From assembly GCF_023674425.1 (NCBI RefSeq), contig NZ_CP098401.1:1178001-1242000 (forward strand): a stretch of DNA of 64,000 nt, read 5' to 3'. A program made the position numbers and the translations under genes. Each line of letters starts with the position of its first letter. Within the stretch, counting starts at the first letter, position 1. This stretch comes from Sphingomonas donggukensis (GTDB taxonomy: Bacteria > Pseudomonadota > Alphaproteobacteria > Sphingomonadales > Sphingomonadaceae). Of the stretch, positions 8,947 to 18,375 are shown piece after piece. The notes under the pieces are model-generated. The model saw nothing but the letters and a program-made list of their open reading frames with translations. It did no database searches and was not told the DNA's origin.

Positions 8947-11900
8947 TCAATAGTCCTTCGAGTAGCGCAGCGTCGCGTTCGATCCGCCGAACGACCCCGT
9001 CGACGACAGCAGGCTGAGCGCCTTGGTCAGCGCGATCTCCAGCTGGGTGGCGGTGAAGCCCTTCGAGTCGGTGATGATCTCGATGTAGATGTCGTCGGTC
9101 AGATACTGGCCCGCCGACAACGCAGTGCCGCGTCCCGTCGCTTCGTCCGCGCCCAGGATCCGGAGGCGGTCGATACCGGTCACCGAGCGCAGCTTGCCGA
9201 GCGGATTGAGCCCGCCTCCGCCCGACCCGCGCAGCGAATTGAGCGCGGCGGCGAGCTGGATCGCCTCGGTCGCCGACAGGTTCGTGACCGAACTGCCGAA
9301 CAGCAGCCGCGACAGCACCTCGTCCTGCGGCAGGTTCGGCGAAGACGTGAAGCTCAATCGCGGCGACAGCGCGTTGCCGGCGATCGTAATCGTCGCGGTG
9401 ATACCCTCCGTCGTTGTCGTCGCGGCGATGTCGAGCGCCGGATTGCCGAGCGGCCCGCCCTCGAAACGGACGATCCCGCGCGAGAGGTCGAACCGCTTGC
9501 CCGCGAAGCTGTAGGTGCCGCGAACGACACGCGCCTGGCCGGTCACTTGCGGCGCCGCCGACGTGCCGCCGACGCGGATGTCGGCGAGCCATTCGGATTC
9601 CAGCCCCATGCCAGAGACGAACAGGCGGTTGTCGGCCCGCAAGCGCAGGTCGAGCTTGAACAGTCCCGGCGGCGACGCGCGCGCGGCCTGCTGCGCCGCG
9701 GTGGCGCGGGCGGCGTCGCTCTTGCGGCGCACGCCGGTCAGCTCGGGCACCTCGGCGGCACCCTGGCGGATCACTTCGTACCGGACTTCGGGCAGGATCA
9801 GTTCACCCTGGATCAGCCCACCGTTCGCCGCGCTGTTCGTGACGCGGATCGTACCGGTCGCGGTCGCCCCGAGCGCGTCGCTCCTCGCAAGGCGGGCGTC
9901 GTTCAGCGTCGCGCGAACGTCGATCGGGAAGCCGGCGACAGACGACAGCCCGACCGTCCCCTGCGCCGCGACGGTGCCTTCGCCGGCGCGGGCGTTCAGC
10001 TCGGTCAGCTCGAACCGGTCGTTGGTGAAGCGCCCGTTCACCCGCATGTTTGTCAGGCGCGTGCCGTAGATCTCGTTCTCGTACGTCAGGTTCGATGCGC
10101 GGACGATGCCGGTCAGCTGCGGCGCGGATACCCGCCCGCCGAAGTCCGCCGCGACGCCGATCGGGCCCGACAATTGCTGTCCGGCGAATCCGCCGAGCGA
10201 GAACAGCACGCCCGCCGGCCCGTTGTAGCGGATGCCGCCCGAAAGCGGCGCGGCGGTGATGCGGCTGACCCAGCTGCCCGCGCCGGCCCCAACCGGGCGC
10301 AGCGATGCGACCATGCGGCCGACGGTGGTCGTGCCCCGCTTCACCAGCGCGCGCAGATCGCCGCCGCTGGCTTCGAGGGCGCCGGCCATCTGGACGTTCA
10401 CCGGCGTCGATACCGAAGCCAGGCTGGAGCGGGTGAAGTTGGCGATATCGAGCTTCATCCGAGCCGCGGGGAAGGCATTGCCGGCCTGGCTGTAATCGAC
10501 GCTGCCGGTCGCGTTGCCGCCGATGCCGAGACCCGGCACGAACGCGTTGGCGATCGCGAGGTCAAGCCGGTCGAGCCTTGCCTGCAGACTCGTCGTGCGG
10601 CCATAGAGGCCGGCAAGCCGCACCGAGCCCTGGTCGAAATCGACGCGGGTCGGCAGCAGGCGATAGCCGTCGCGACCGGGCTCGATCCGCGCCGGCGACG
10701 CGGTGCGGAAATTGATGCCGCTGGCGGTGCCCTGCAACGCCGCGACCCACAGCCGCGGCGAGAAGCGCGCGTTCGCGCCGATGCGGAAGGGGACGCCCGA
10801 TGACCCTTCGGCAAACGCCTGCGCCGTGCCGTTGCCGCCGCGGTAGTCGACCTTGGCGCGCGCGGTGCGGAGCAGGAACTCGCCCATCTTCAGATTGGCG
10901 ATCTGGGCGTCGCCGGTGACGGTCGGCTGGTTCGGATAGAGAACCGCGGTGCCGACGATGATCGCGCGACCGATCGTCAGCCCGGCGGTGCCGGGGATGA
11001 CGGCATTGCTGGCGCGCGCATCGACGTCGGCGCGCTGGTAGCCGCCCTGCGACGCGAGAGAGAGCGTGCCGCTGACGCCCGATCCGGCGAAGCGCAGGCG
11101 GCCCGCGAACGGCCCCGCCGGGGTCTGCTGGATGCGACCGTTGAAATCGATGCCGGCAAAGCGCGCGGTGCGGATGTCGGCGGTCAGCGGTGCGCCGGGA
11201 CGCAGCAGCAGGTCGGCGCTGAACGGGCCGTATTCGGACCCACCGCGCGCGACGATGGCATAGCTGTCGCCGCGCCCGCGGATCGTCGCGACGACATCGA
11301 CCAGCCCGACACCGAGGCCGGGGCGCGCGGCGCGGACGACGGCGACCGGCGCGGTCAGCGTGCCCGTAACGCGCGCGCTGATCGGGCCATATTGCGTCGA
11401 ATAGGCATCGGCATCGACCAGCAGCGGCCCCGCCGGATCGTAGCGGCCGGACCCGCGCAGCACGCGGAACTGCGGTGCGGTGACGCGGACGTTGTTGAAC
11501 AGGATGATACCCTGTGGCGTGTAGTTCAGGTCCACCCGCGCGATCGCGTTGCCGCCCAGGAAGTCGCGGGCGCCGGTGTTGAAGATGCGGCTGGTCTGCG
11601 CGACCACGCGCCCGCGGATGCCGAAACCGCCGGCGGGGGCGGTGTACAGGCTGGCGTCGGTGGTCAGGTTCACGATGCCGAAACTGTCGATCCGGTAATC
11701 GTTGATCCGCCCCTTCAGCGCACCCGCATAGCGGCCCGTGGCGAGATTGGCGGCGATGATCGCAGTCGCGTCGATCTTGTCGGAACGCAGGCGCAGATTG
11801 TCGGACAGGATCTCGGTCCCGCCGTCGATCGCCAAGTCACCCTTGATGGAGACATTGGTCAGCAGCCCGCCGGCAGCGGCGTTCAGCCCCGAAATGCGCG

Positions 11901-13158
11901 TCGCCCGCGCGGTGATCGGGACCATGATGCGGTCGGCATCGATCTGTGCCCGACCCTCGGCATAGACGCCCTGCGCGACGATCTCTCCGAAGCCTAATGC
12001 CGCCGCTTGCAGTTTGTAATCGACGACGGGCGTCGCGAACGCACCGTCGAGCGCCAGCGCGGTGCGGACCGAGCGGCCGTTGAGGTTCGGCGCGATCGAG
12101 CCGGGGGTAAGCAGCACGCCCTCCACCCGGAAATCGTCGAAGCGGCTTTGTGCCAGATCGATCTTGCCGTCGCCCGACACCTGTAGCGCGGCGGAGCGCA
12201 GCTGCACCTTGGCATCGACGATGCGTTCAGCCAGCGCCGCGTCGATCGCGACGTCGAGGCGCGGCGCGGTGAGGCGCTCGACCGGGCCCTGGAGATACAG
12301 GCCGGGTTGAGTGGTGCCGCGGATTTGAAAATTGCCGTTCTTCGCGCTTATCGCGAGATTTGCGAGTTGACCGCCGCCGAGGGTCGAGATCGCCCGACCG
12401 GTCCAGGACGACCAGCCGCCGCGGCCGTCGACGGACAGGGTCAGCGGCGCCTTCAGCCCGGCCATGCCGGCGACAAGGCCGTTGGCGGGAGAGTTCAGCT
12501 TCAGGTCGAGGTCGAGCCTGTCCCGATCCGGGACAGCATCGAGCGTCAGCGCGACGCGGTCGCCGCCGGCGATGCCGGGCGCGGTCAGCGTCGCGCCGTT
12601 CAGCACCACCTGCGCGCGGGCGTCGGCGATATGCGCGCTGCCCTGCACACGGGCGAGGCGACGCGCGCCGCTGACCGCGGGCGCCAGGTCGATGCGGTCG
12701 ATCGCAAAGCGATTCACGTCGATGTCGATGTCGGGCAGCGTCGGTGCGTTCGGATCGGTCGGCGTTGCCTTCAGTTCGGGCGTACGGCTCATGCTGACGA
12801 GCGGGCTGGTCAGCGAGCGCACATCGACGTGATTGCGCGCGAACGCGAACGGACGCCAGTCGACGCGCAGTTCGGGCGACATGAGAAACGTGCCCTTCTG
12901 ATCCTGCACGCGCACGTCGCGCAGCACCATCGCGCCGTAGATCGACCCCTCGATCCGCCCGACGCGGACGTTCAGGCCGTTGGCGAGCGTATAGGCCGAC
13001 AGGCGATCGGCGACGAAGCGCCGCCCCGGCTGGGTGTTGATCCCCAGCACCACGACGATCGCCAGCAGCACCAGTGCGGCGAGCACGATGCCGACCCATT
13101 TGACGACCGTCTGCCACACCGGGCGACGCTCCACGACGACGACCTGTTCCTCAGCCAT
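8947..13158 (-). CDS. tamB: TamB, translocation and assembly module inner-membrane component
   Basis: A 1403-residue envelope-spanning protein. It has an N-terminal membrane helix (about residues 17-43), then a very long beta-rich periplasmic region of AsmA/DUF490-type repeats, and a C-terminal DUF490 domain (VVRGTYSFAGKRFDLSRG, then DEVLSRLLFG...LSATEAIQLAAALNSLRG). In the known system TamB works with outer-membrane TamA in outer membrane protein insertion and in phospholipid transport between membranes. The start overlaps the tamA stop by 1 nt (TGATG), so they form an operon. The size is within the family range (1200-1500). Confidence 0.92.
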   Translation of the reverse strand: MAEEQVVVVERRPVWQTVVKWVGIVLAALVLLAIVVVLGINTQPGRRFVADRLSAYTLANGLNVRVGRIEGSIYGAMVLRDVRVQDQKGTFLMSPELRVDWRPFAFARNHVDVRSLTSPLVSMSRTPELKATPTDPNAPTLPDIDIDVNRFAIDRIDLAPAVSGARRLARVQGSAHIADARAQVVLNGATLTAPGIAGGDRVALTLDAVPDRDRLDLDLKLNSPANGLVAGMAGLKAPLTLSVDGRGGWSSWTGRAISTLGGGQLANLAISAKNGNFQIRGTTQPGLYLQGPVERLTAPRLDVAIDAALAERIVDAKVQLRSAALQVSGDGKIDLAQSRFDDFRVEGVLLTPGSIAPNLNGRSVRTALALDGAFATPVVDYKLQAAALGFGEIVAQGVYAEGRAQIDADRIMVPITARATRISGLNAAAGGLLTNVSIKGDLAIDGGTEILSDNLRLRSDKIDATAIIAANLATGRYAGALKGRINDYRIDSFGIVNLTTDASLYTAPAGGFGIRGRVVAQTSRIFNTGARDFLGGNAIARVDLNYTPQGIILFNNVRVTAPQFRVLRGSGRYDPAGPLLVDADAYSTQYGPISARVTGTLTAPVAVVRAARPGLGVGLVDVVATIRGRGDSYAIVARGGSEYGPFSADLLLRPGAPLTADIRTARFAGIDFNGRIQQTPAGPFAGRLRFAGSGVSGTLSLASQGGYQRADVDARASNAVIPGTAGLTIGRAIIVGTAVLYPNQPTVTGDAQIANLKMGEFLLRTARAKVDYRGGNGTAQAFAEGSSGVPFRIGANARFSPRLWVAALQGTASGINFRTASPARIEPGRDGYRLLPTRVDFDQGSVRLAGLYGRTTSLQARLDRLDLAIANAFVPGLGIGGNATGSVDYSQAGNAFPAARMKLDIANFTRSSLASVSTPVNVQMAGALEASGGDLRALVKRGTTTVGRMVASLRPVGAGAGSWVSRITAAPLSGGIRYNGPAGVLFSLGGFAGQQLSGPIGVAADFGGRVSAPQLTGIVRASNLTYENEIYGTRLTNMRVNGRFTNDRFELTELNARAGEGTVAAQGTVGLSSVAGFPIDVRATLNDARLARSDALGATATGTIRVTNSAANGGLIQGELILPEVRYEVIRQGAAEVPELTGVRRKSDAARATAAQQAARASPPGLFKLDLRLRADNRLFVSGMGLESEWLADIRVGGTSAAPQVTGQARVVRGTYSFAGKRFDLSRGIVRFEGGPLGNPALDIAATTTTEGITATITIAGNALSPRLSFTSSPNLPQDEVLSRLLFGSSVTNLSATEAIQLAAALNSLRGSGGGGLNPLGKLRSVTGIDRLRILGADEATGRGTALSAGQYLTDDIYIEIITDSKGFTATQLEIALTKALSLLSSTGSFGGSNATLRYSKDY

Positions 13159-15383
13159 CAGAATGCCTGCCCGATGCCGAGGTAGAGTGCGATCTTCGAT
13201 TCACCGGCGCGCCGCCCGATCGGGGTGGCGACGTCGATGCGGAACGGCCCGAAATTGGTGTAGTAGCGCCCGCCGATGCCGGCGCCGAAGCGCAGGTCCG
13301 AACCCTTCGGCAGCACGCTGTCATAGACCTGGCCGACATCGACGAACGGCACGATGCCGAAGTTGCCGAAGCGGTAGCGCACCTCGATCGCAGCCTCGTT
13401 CACGCTGCGCCCGCCCAAGGGGCGTGCGACCGTGGGCGGATCCTTTTCGTCGGGATCCGTCGGGTCGAAGTTTGGATTGGCCTCGATCGATTTCGGCCCG
13501 AGCTCCTGATAGCCGAAGCCGCGCACCGACCCACCGCCGCCGGAATAATAGCGTCGCGACGGTGCCAGGTCGTCGCGCGAAATGCCCGCGATCGACCCGC
13601 CGCGCAGGCGACCGGCTATGACGATGTTGCTCGCGACCGGATAATAGGCCGTGCCCTCCAGCAGGACGCGGGCGTAGGGTCGGATGCCGCTGTTGATCGA
13701 TGCCTCGGGGCTGACGTTCGCCTTGAATCGGAAGCCCTTGGTCGGATTCAGCAGATTGTCCGACGTGTCCCACTGGCCCTGCACCGGCAGCGCGCCGATG
13801 AAATAGGTGCCCCGTTCGCGCAGGCCGGTGGCGGGCACGAAGCGGTCCTCGTTGGTGCCGGTCAGCTCGACGCCGAACGCATAGGTGAACCTTTTCTGCC
13901 AGATCGGCGTGGAATCGTAGGAAATCTTGGCGGCGAGCGTGCCGGTGAAGCTTTCGAACGCGTCGTAGTTCGAGTGGTTGGCCGCGGCGATGATCGTGAA
14001 GGTGCGGTCGCGCTTGCCGGCGTTGGAGCGGCGGAAGGTGCCCGACAACCCCTGTTCCTGCGTGCCCGCCACGCCCGCCACGATCAACGCGCCTTCAGGC
14101 GGGAACAGGTTGCGGTGGGTCCAGCTGCCCTCCAGCCGGAAGCCCTGGCCCGTACCATAGCCCGCCGACGCCGCCAGTGTGCGCGCCGGCCCCTTGTTCT
14201 GCGTCACCAGCAGGTCGACCGCCTCTGTCCCGTCCGGATTGGTGCGCCCGGTGCGCTGCGGCTCGACCGCGACGCTGGAGAACAGGCTGGTCGCGACCAG
14301 TGCCTCGCGCAGGTCGTCGACCTTGCGCGCGTCGTACAACTCGCCTTCCTTGTAACGGCGCAGGACGTCGATGTGATCGACCGCGAAGACGGAATCGCCC
14401 TTCGTCACGATGGCGCCGAAGCTGCCGCGCGGGCCGACCGTCACCGGCAGGGTATAGTCGCCCTTGAACACCTGTTCGTCGAGCAGGATGTCGCGCTGAC
14501 CGACCTCGGCGAAGGGATAGCCCTGCTGCGGCAGGCGCAGGCTGACGTTCGCTTCCGCCGCCTGGATGCGCTCGGCATCGATCGAATCGCCGATCTTCAG
14601 CGCCAGTTCGCGCGCGGGCAAATCGGGCGGGATCGTAGCGTCGGCCACGACCTTGACCGAGCCGAGCGTGTAGAGCGTGCCCGGCAGCGCGGTGAGCGTC
14701 GCGCGGACGCGACCGGGGTTGCCCGGCAGCTGCTCGATCGCCGACGACGCCGTGGCGTCATAATAGCCGAGCGAGCGCATCAGGCGGATTGCGAGCTGCT
14801 CGTCCTCCTTGGCCCGCGCAGAGACGACCGCGGCGTTCGGCGCGTCCTTGTCGTCCTTCAGGGCCGACAGCTCGTTGAACCGCGCGGTCAGGCCGATCGC
14901 GTCGAGGCCGTCGACCTTAACCGAATAGCGGATCTCGACGGGTTTCTGGTCATCGACGCCCGCGATCTCGACCGGCGTGACGTCAAAGCTGCCGAGCGGG
15001 ACGAGCGGCTGGGTCAGTTCCGGATCCTGCGCCGCGACAGCCGGGGCGGGCGTGCCGGCTGCGGGTGCGGGCGGCGGCGCATCGAACGCCTCGATCGATT
15101 CCAGCGGTGCATTGATATCGTTCGATAGCGCCGGCATCTGCTTCTCGAATTCGGCGTCGGGCACGATCGGCGTATCCTGACCGATGACGGGCGCAACAGG
15201 GTTCGGGCTGGTCGGCGTCGCCGGTGCCGGCTGACGAGACGGCGCGCCCTGTGTGGCACCGGGCTGCGCTAGTTGCGCATGCGCCATCGTCGGCAGCATC
15301 ACTGCACCGGACAGCAAAATAGTCCTGAAACCCCAACCCCTTGGCACCGGTAAAGCCACCCCTTGCCGCCGCACGTCCCTCAT
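13158..15383 (-). CDS. tamA: TamA, BamA/Omp85-family outer membrane assembly protein
   Basis: A 741-residue Omp85 protein. It has a signal peptide (hydrophobic ILLSGAVMLP, cleavage after AHA), a Pro/Ala-rich linker, POTRA repeats (about residues 120-400), and a C-terminal 16-strand barrel with the substrate-pore motif VRGFGYQELGP and a final GIGQAF ending in Phe, as required for barrel insertion. I chose the ATG at 15383 because it puts the signal peptide near the N-terminus; a TTG at 15449 would add 22 residues. The Pro/Ala-rich stretch between signal and first POTRA is longer than in E. coli TamA. Confidence 0.9.
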   Translation of the reverse strand: MRDVRRQGVALPVPRGWGFRTILLSGAVMLPTMAHAQLAQPGATQGAPSRQPAPATPTSPNPVAPVIGQDTPIVPDAEFEKQMPALSNDINAPLESIEAFDAPPPAPAAGTPAPAVAAQDPELTQPLVPLGSFDVTPVEIAGVDDQKPVEIRYSVKVDGLDAIGLTARFNELSALKDDKDAPNAAVVSARAKEDEQLAIRLMRSLGYYDATASSAIEQLPGNPGRVRATLTALPGTLYTLGSVKVVADATIPPDLPARELALKIGDSIDAERIQAAEANVSLRLPQQGYPFAEVGQRDILLDEQVFKGDYTLPVTVGPRGSFGAIVTKGDSVFAVDHIDVLRRYKEGELYDARKVDDLREALVATSLFSSVAVEPQRTGRTNPDGTEAVDLLVTQNKGPARTLAASAGYGTGQGFRLEGSWTHRNLFPPEGALIVAGVAGTQEQGLSGTFRRSNAGKRDRTFTIIAAANHSNYDAFESFTGTLAAKISYDSTPIWQKRFTYAFGVELTGTNEDRFVPATGLRERGTYFIGALPVQGQWDTSDNLLNPTKGFRFKANVSPEASINSGIRPYARVLLEGTAYYPVASNIVIAGRLRGGSIAGISRDDLAPSRRYYSGGGGSVRGFGYQELGPKSIEANPNFDPTDPDEKDPPTVARPLGGRSVNEAAIEVRYRFGNFGIVPFVDVGQVYDSVLPKGSDLRFGAGIGGRYYTNFGPFRIDVATPIGRRAGESKIALYLGIGQAF

Positions 15384-15462
15384 TATCGGAGTATCGGCGG
15401 CTCCCGCCTCAACGCCCGGGTCCCTATTTTGCTCCCATCGCGCGGTCAATTATCTTTGTCGT

Positions 15463-15939
15463 TCAATCAGATGCCGCCGCCCCCTGCTCGACATCGGCCA
15501 CCGCCTGCTCGATCCGGTCTAGGACGGTGCGAAACCGGGCGAGATCCTCGGCGCCCAATTCGCCGAAAATCCGCGCCTCCATCTCGAGCGCCTTTGGTGC
15601 GACTTCGGCATAGAGCGCTCGCCCCGCCGGGGTAAGCGCCAGACGATGGGACCGCTGGTCTGCGGGGTTCGGGGTGCGGGCGATCAACGCGCGGTCGGCA
15701 AGCGCGATGGCAGCGCGGCTGACCGTCACCTTGTCCATCCGCGTCCGCGCACCTAGCGCCTGCTGGGTCAGCCCCTCGCTCTCGGCCAAAACCGCGATCA
15801 GACGCCATTCGGGGATGCGCAGTCCGAACAGCGCGCGATAGGTGTCGGCGATGGCATCGGACACACGGTTCGACGTCACCGACAGGCGGTAGGGCAGGAA
15901 ACTGTCGAGGCTGAGCCCGCTGTGCTTCGCCACGCGCAT
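15463..15939 (-). CDS. MarR family transcriptional regulator
   Basis: A 158-residue winged-helix repressor. The recognition region QQALGARTRMDKVTVSRAAIALADRALIAR is followed by the wing with DQRSHRLALTPAGRAL, typical of MarR (the D-x-R wing residues are present). The ATG at 15939 overlaps the aldehyde dehydrogenase stop by 1 nt (TGATG), so regulator and dehydrogenase are made together and the regulator may control this cluster in response to an aromatic or aldehyde ligand. That regulatory link is inferred from position. Confidence 0.87.
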   Translation of the reverse strand: MRVAKHSGLSLDSFLPYRLSVTSNRVSDAIADTYRALFGLRIPEWRLIAVLAESEGLTQQALGARTRMDKVTVSRAAIALADRALIARTPNPADQRSHRLALTPAGRALYAEVAPKALEMEARIFGELGAEDLARFRTVLDRIEQAVADVEQGAAASD

Positions 15940-17354
15940 CAACCCTTCATCTGCTGGGCGATCGTGCGGCGCGTGCCCTTGCCATAGGGCGGCTTCAGTC
16001 CGGCCAGTTTCGCCACGTCGACGCGCGCCTGTTTGAACACGCTGCGGGCATGGCTAAAGGTTCGGAAGCCGTCGTGACCGTGATACGCCCCCATCCCGGA
16101 CGGGCCGATGCCGCCGAACGGCAAATCTTCCATCGAGACATGGAAGATCACGTCGTCGAGCGTCACCCCGCCCGAGATCGTGCGATCAAGCACGCGGCTG
16201 CGCTCTGCGGCGTCGGTGCCGAAATAATAGAGACCGAGCGGGCGGTCGCGGCGGTTCACCTGGGCGATGGCGTCGTCGATCCCGTCGTAGCGGCGCACGG
16301 GCAGGATGGGGCCGAAGATTTCCTCCTGCATCACCAGCATGTCGTCGGTCGGGTTGCGGACGATCGTCAGCGGCAGCTTGCGCGCGTTGCTGGCGGCGAA
16401 GTCCTCGCCCGCGGGGTTGACGGTGACGACCTCGCCGCCCTTGTCGCGGGCGTCGGCGATCCAGTCGCTCAGCCGCTGATGGTGGCGGTCGTTGATGACC
16501 GAGGTGTAGTCGGCATTGTCGAGCAACCGCGGGTACATCGCCGAGGCGGACGCGACGAGCGCGGCGACGGCGCGATCCTCCTGCTCGGCGGGCACCAGCA
16601 GATAGTCGGGCGCGAGGCAGATCTGCCCCGCGTTCATCATCTTGCCCATGACGATGCGGTCGGCGGCGCGGTCCAGATCGGCCGAGCGACCGAGGATGAC
16701 CGGCGACTTGCCGCCCAGTTCCAGCGTCACCGGCGTCAGGTTGTCCGCGGCGGCGTGGAGGATGTGGCGCCCGATCCCGGTCGCGCCGGTGAAGATCAGG
16801 TGATCGAAGGGCAGCGCCGCAAACGCCTTGCCCACGTCCGCGCCCCCCGAGACGAAGGCGAGTTCGTCGCGCGCGAAATAGCGGGGGGCGATATCCTCGA
16901 ACGTCGCGGCGACGGTAGGCGTGAACTCGCTGGTCTTGACCATCGCGCGGTTGCCGGCGGCGAGGATGCCGGCGAGCGGCCCCATCACCAGGTTGACCGG
17001 GAAATTCCACGGCGCGATCACGCCGACCACGCCCTTCGGCCCGTAATCCACCCACGCCCGCGCGCCGAGCAGGCCGAGCGGGAAGGTGACGCGACGGCGC
17101 TCGCGCTTCGCCCAGGCGTCGACGTGCTTCAGCGCGTGGTTGAGCGGCGCGATCGACGCGGCGATGTCGGTCAGCATCGAGTGGTCGCGGCTGCGATGGC
17201 CGAAATCCTCCGACAGCGCGTCGCACAGCCGGTTGGCATTGTCGGCGATCATCGCGACGGCGCGTTTCAGCCGGTCCTTGCGGGTCGCGAGCGTGACCGG
17301 CAATTCGTCCATGAAGGCGGCGCGTTGCGCGGCCAGTGTCGCCGTCAGGTCCAT
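15939..17354 (-). CDS. Coniferyl-aldehyde-dehydrogenase-type NAD(P)+ aldehyde dehydrogenase
   Basis: A 471-residue ALDH superfamily enzyme oxidising an aldehyde to an acid. Visible are WNFPVNLVMGPLAGILAAGN (cofactor site), ELGGKSP with the general-base Glu, catalytic Cys246 in NAGQICLAPDY, and QEEIFGPILPV. The short N-terminus and the C-terminal GGIGPSGMGAYHGHDGFRTFSHAR place it in the class-3/coniferyl aldehyde dehydrogenase branch. The ATG at 17354 follows GGGAGG at ideal distance; a GTG at 17393 lacks one. It overlaps the prepilin peptidase gene by 10 nt. The true aldehyde is unknown; lipid aldehydes are an alternative to coniferaldehyde. Confidence 0.86.
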   Translation of the reverse strand: MDLTATLAAQRAAFMDELPVTLATRKDRLKRAVAMIADNANRLCDALSEDFGHRSRDHSMLTDIAASIAPLNHALKHVDAWAKRERRRVTFPLGLLGARAWVDYGPKGVVGVIAPWNFPVNLVMGPLAGILAAGNRAMVKTSEFTPTVAATFEDIAPRYFARDELAFVSGGADVGKAFAALPFDHLIFTGATGIGRHILHAAADNLTPVTLELGGKSPVILGRSADLDRAADRIVMGKMMNAGQICLAPDYLLVPAEQEDRAVAALVASASAMYPRLLDNADYTSVINDRHHQRLSDWIADARDKGGEVVTVNPAGEDFAASNARKLPLTIVRNPTDDMLVMQEEIFGPILPVRRYDGIDDAIAQVNRRDRPLGLYYFGTDAAERSRVLDRTISGGVTLDDVIFHVSMEDLPFGGIGPSGMGAYHGHDGFRTFSHARSVFKQARVDVAKLAGLKPPYGKGTRRTIAQQMKG

Positions 17355-18103
17355 CGCACGCCTCCCGTCACCGGCCAATGATACGCGAGCCACATCGCAA
17401 ATCCACCCGCCGCGAGCAGCGTGCCGAGCGGCAGGCGGTCGCCCATCGCTTTACGCGTGGCGATGGCGACGGCGAGGCCCAGCAGCGCGGCGATCAACAG
17501 CGTCGGCGCGAGCCCGCGCCATCCGAGCCACAGCCCGATCGCCCCGAACAGCTTGGCATCGCCCCCGCCGAGGCCGATGCGACCACGCAGGCGTTTGTAG
17601 GCGGCAGCGATCAGCCAGAGCGAGCCGAAGCCGAGGACGCCGCCGATCGCGCGGTTGGTGAGCGACGGGGCGAGTCCGGCGAGGCCGCTAGCCAGCCCCA
17701 GCATCGCCAGCGTGAGGGTCAGCGGATTGGGCAGCCAGAAGGCGGCGAAGTCGATCGCCCCGAGCGCGAGCAGCATCCAGCCGAACACGGCCCCGGCGAC
17801 ACCATCGATGCCGGGCGCGATCAGGCCGGCGGCGATGCCCACGAGCGCGCCGAGGGTTTCGGTGATGACGTGCGACGGTGCGATCCGCGCGCCGCACGTC
17901 GCGCACCGTCCGCGCAGGGCCGCAAAACTCAGCAGCGGCACCAGCTCGTGCGCTGTCAGCGTCCTACCGCAGCCATCGCACTCCGATCGTCCGCTGAGCG
18001 ACGACCGCCCCTGCGGCCACCGGATCGCCAGCGTCGCGATGAAGCTACCGAACACCGCGCCGAGCACCCCCAGCGCGATCGGCCAAAGCGCGACCTCAGA
18101 CAT
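17345..18103 (-). CDS. Prepilin peptidase (A24 family, PilD/GspO-like)
   Basis: A 252-residue polytopic membrane protease that cleaves and N-methylates type IV pilin-like leaders. It keeps the N-terminal FGSF segment, two zinc-type CxxC pairs (CDGC and CATC, about residues 42-72), and both aspartates of the aspartyl protease centre: GAIDFAAFWLPN and GLGGGDAKLFGA. Two Cys pairs indicate the bifunctional methyltransferase-plus-peptidase form. No pilin or secretion genes adjoin it in this window; its 3' end overlaps the aldehyde dehydrogenase start and its 5' end overlaps a small membrane protein gene. Confidence 0.9.
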   Translation of the reverse strand: MSEVALWPIALGVLGAVFGSFIATLAIRWPQGRSSLSGRSECDGCGRTLTAHELVPLLSFAALRGRCATCGARIAPSHVITETLGALVGIAAGLIAPGIDGVAGAVFGWMLLALGAIDFAAFWLPNPLTLTLAMLGLASGLAGLAPSLTNRAIGGVLGFGSLWLIAAAYKRLRGRIGLGGGDAKLFGAIGLWLGWRGLAPTLLIAALLGLAVAIATRKAMGDRLPLGTLLAAGGFAMWLAYHWPVTGGVRWT

Positions 18104-18353
18104 CCTTCCGGCGGATCAGGTAGCGATACACGCCGAAGACGTTGATGCAGAGCAACACCGCGTTCTGCGTCCCCAACGCCCCGTCCCCCGCCAGTACCGC
18201 GCCCAAAATCCAGGCGATGCTCGACGCGACGAAGATGACGAACCCCAGCCCCGTCGTCCGCCGCCCATGATCCCACGCGATCATCAGCGCCGCGACGATG
18301 CCGGTGCCGGTCGCGAACCATTTCAGGCCGATGACGACCGGGGAATCCTCCAT
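18096..18353 (-). CDS. Small three-helix membrane protein of unknown function
   Basis: An 85-residue, strongly hydrophobic protein with about three membrane helices and a basic C-terminus ending ...GVYRYLIRRKDV. The run QNAVLLCINVFGVYRYL resembles the last helices of small PnuC/SWEET-like membrane proteins, but that is only a resemblance. It overlaps the prepilin peptidase start by 8 nt and follows asd by 22 nt on the same strand, so it belongs to the asd transcription unit. No function can be assigned. Confidence 0.65.
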   Translation of the reverse strand: MEDSPVVIGLKWFATGTGIVAALMIAWDHGRRTTGLGFVIFVASSIAWILGAVLAGDGALGTQNAVLLCINVFGVYRYLIRRKDV

Positions 18354-18375
18354 CAGCCAGGCACTCCGACGCGCG

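Noticed and set aside
8845..10803. Plus-strand open frame of 652 codons opposite tamB
   Set aside because: Antisense to the conserved DUF490 end of TamB; Arg-rich shadow translation.
15384..15449. TTG start adding 22 residues to TamA
   Set aside because: It would push the signal peptide away from the N-terminus; the ATG at 15383 fits better.
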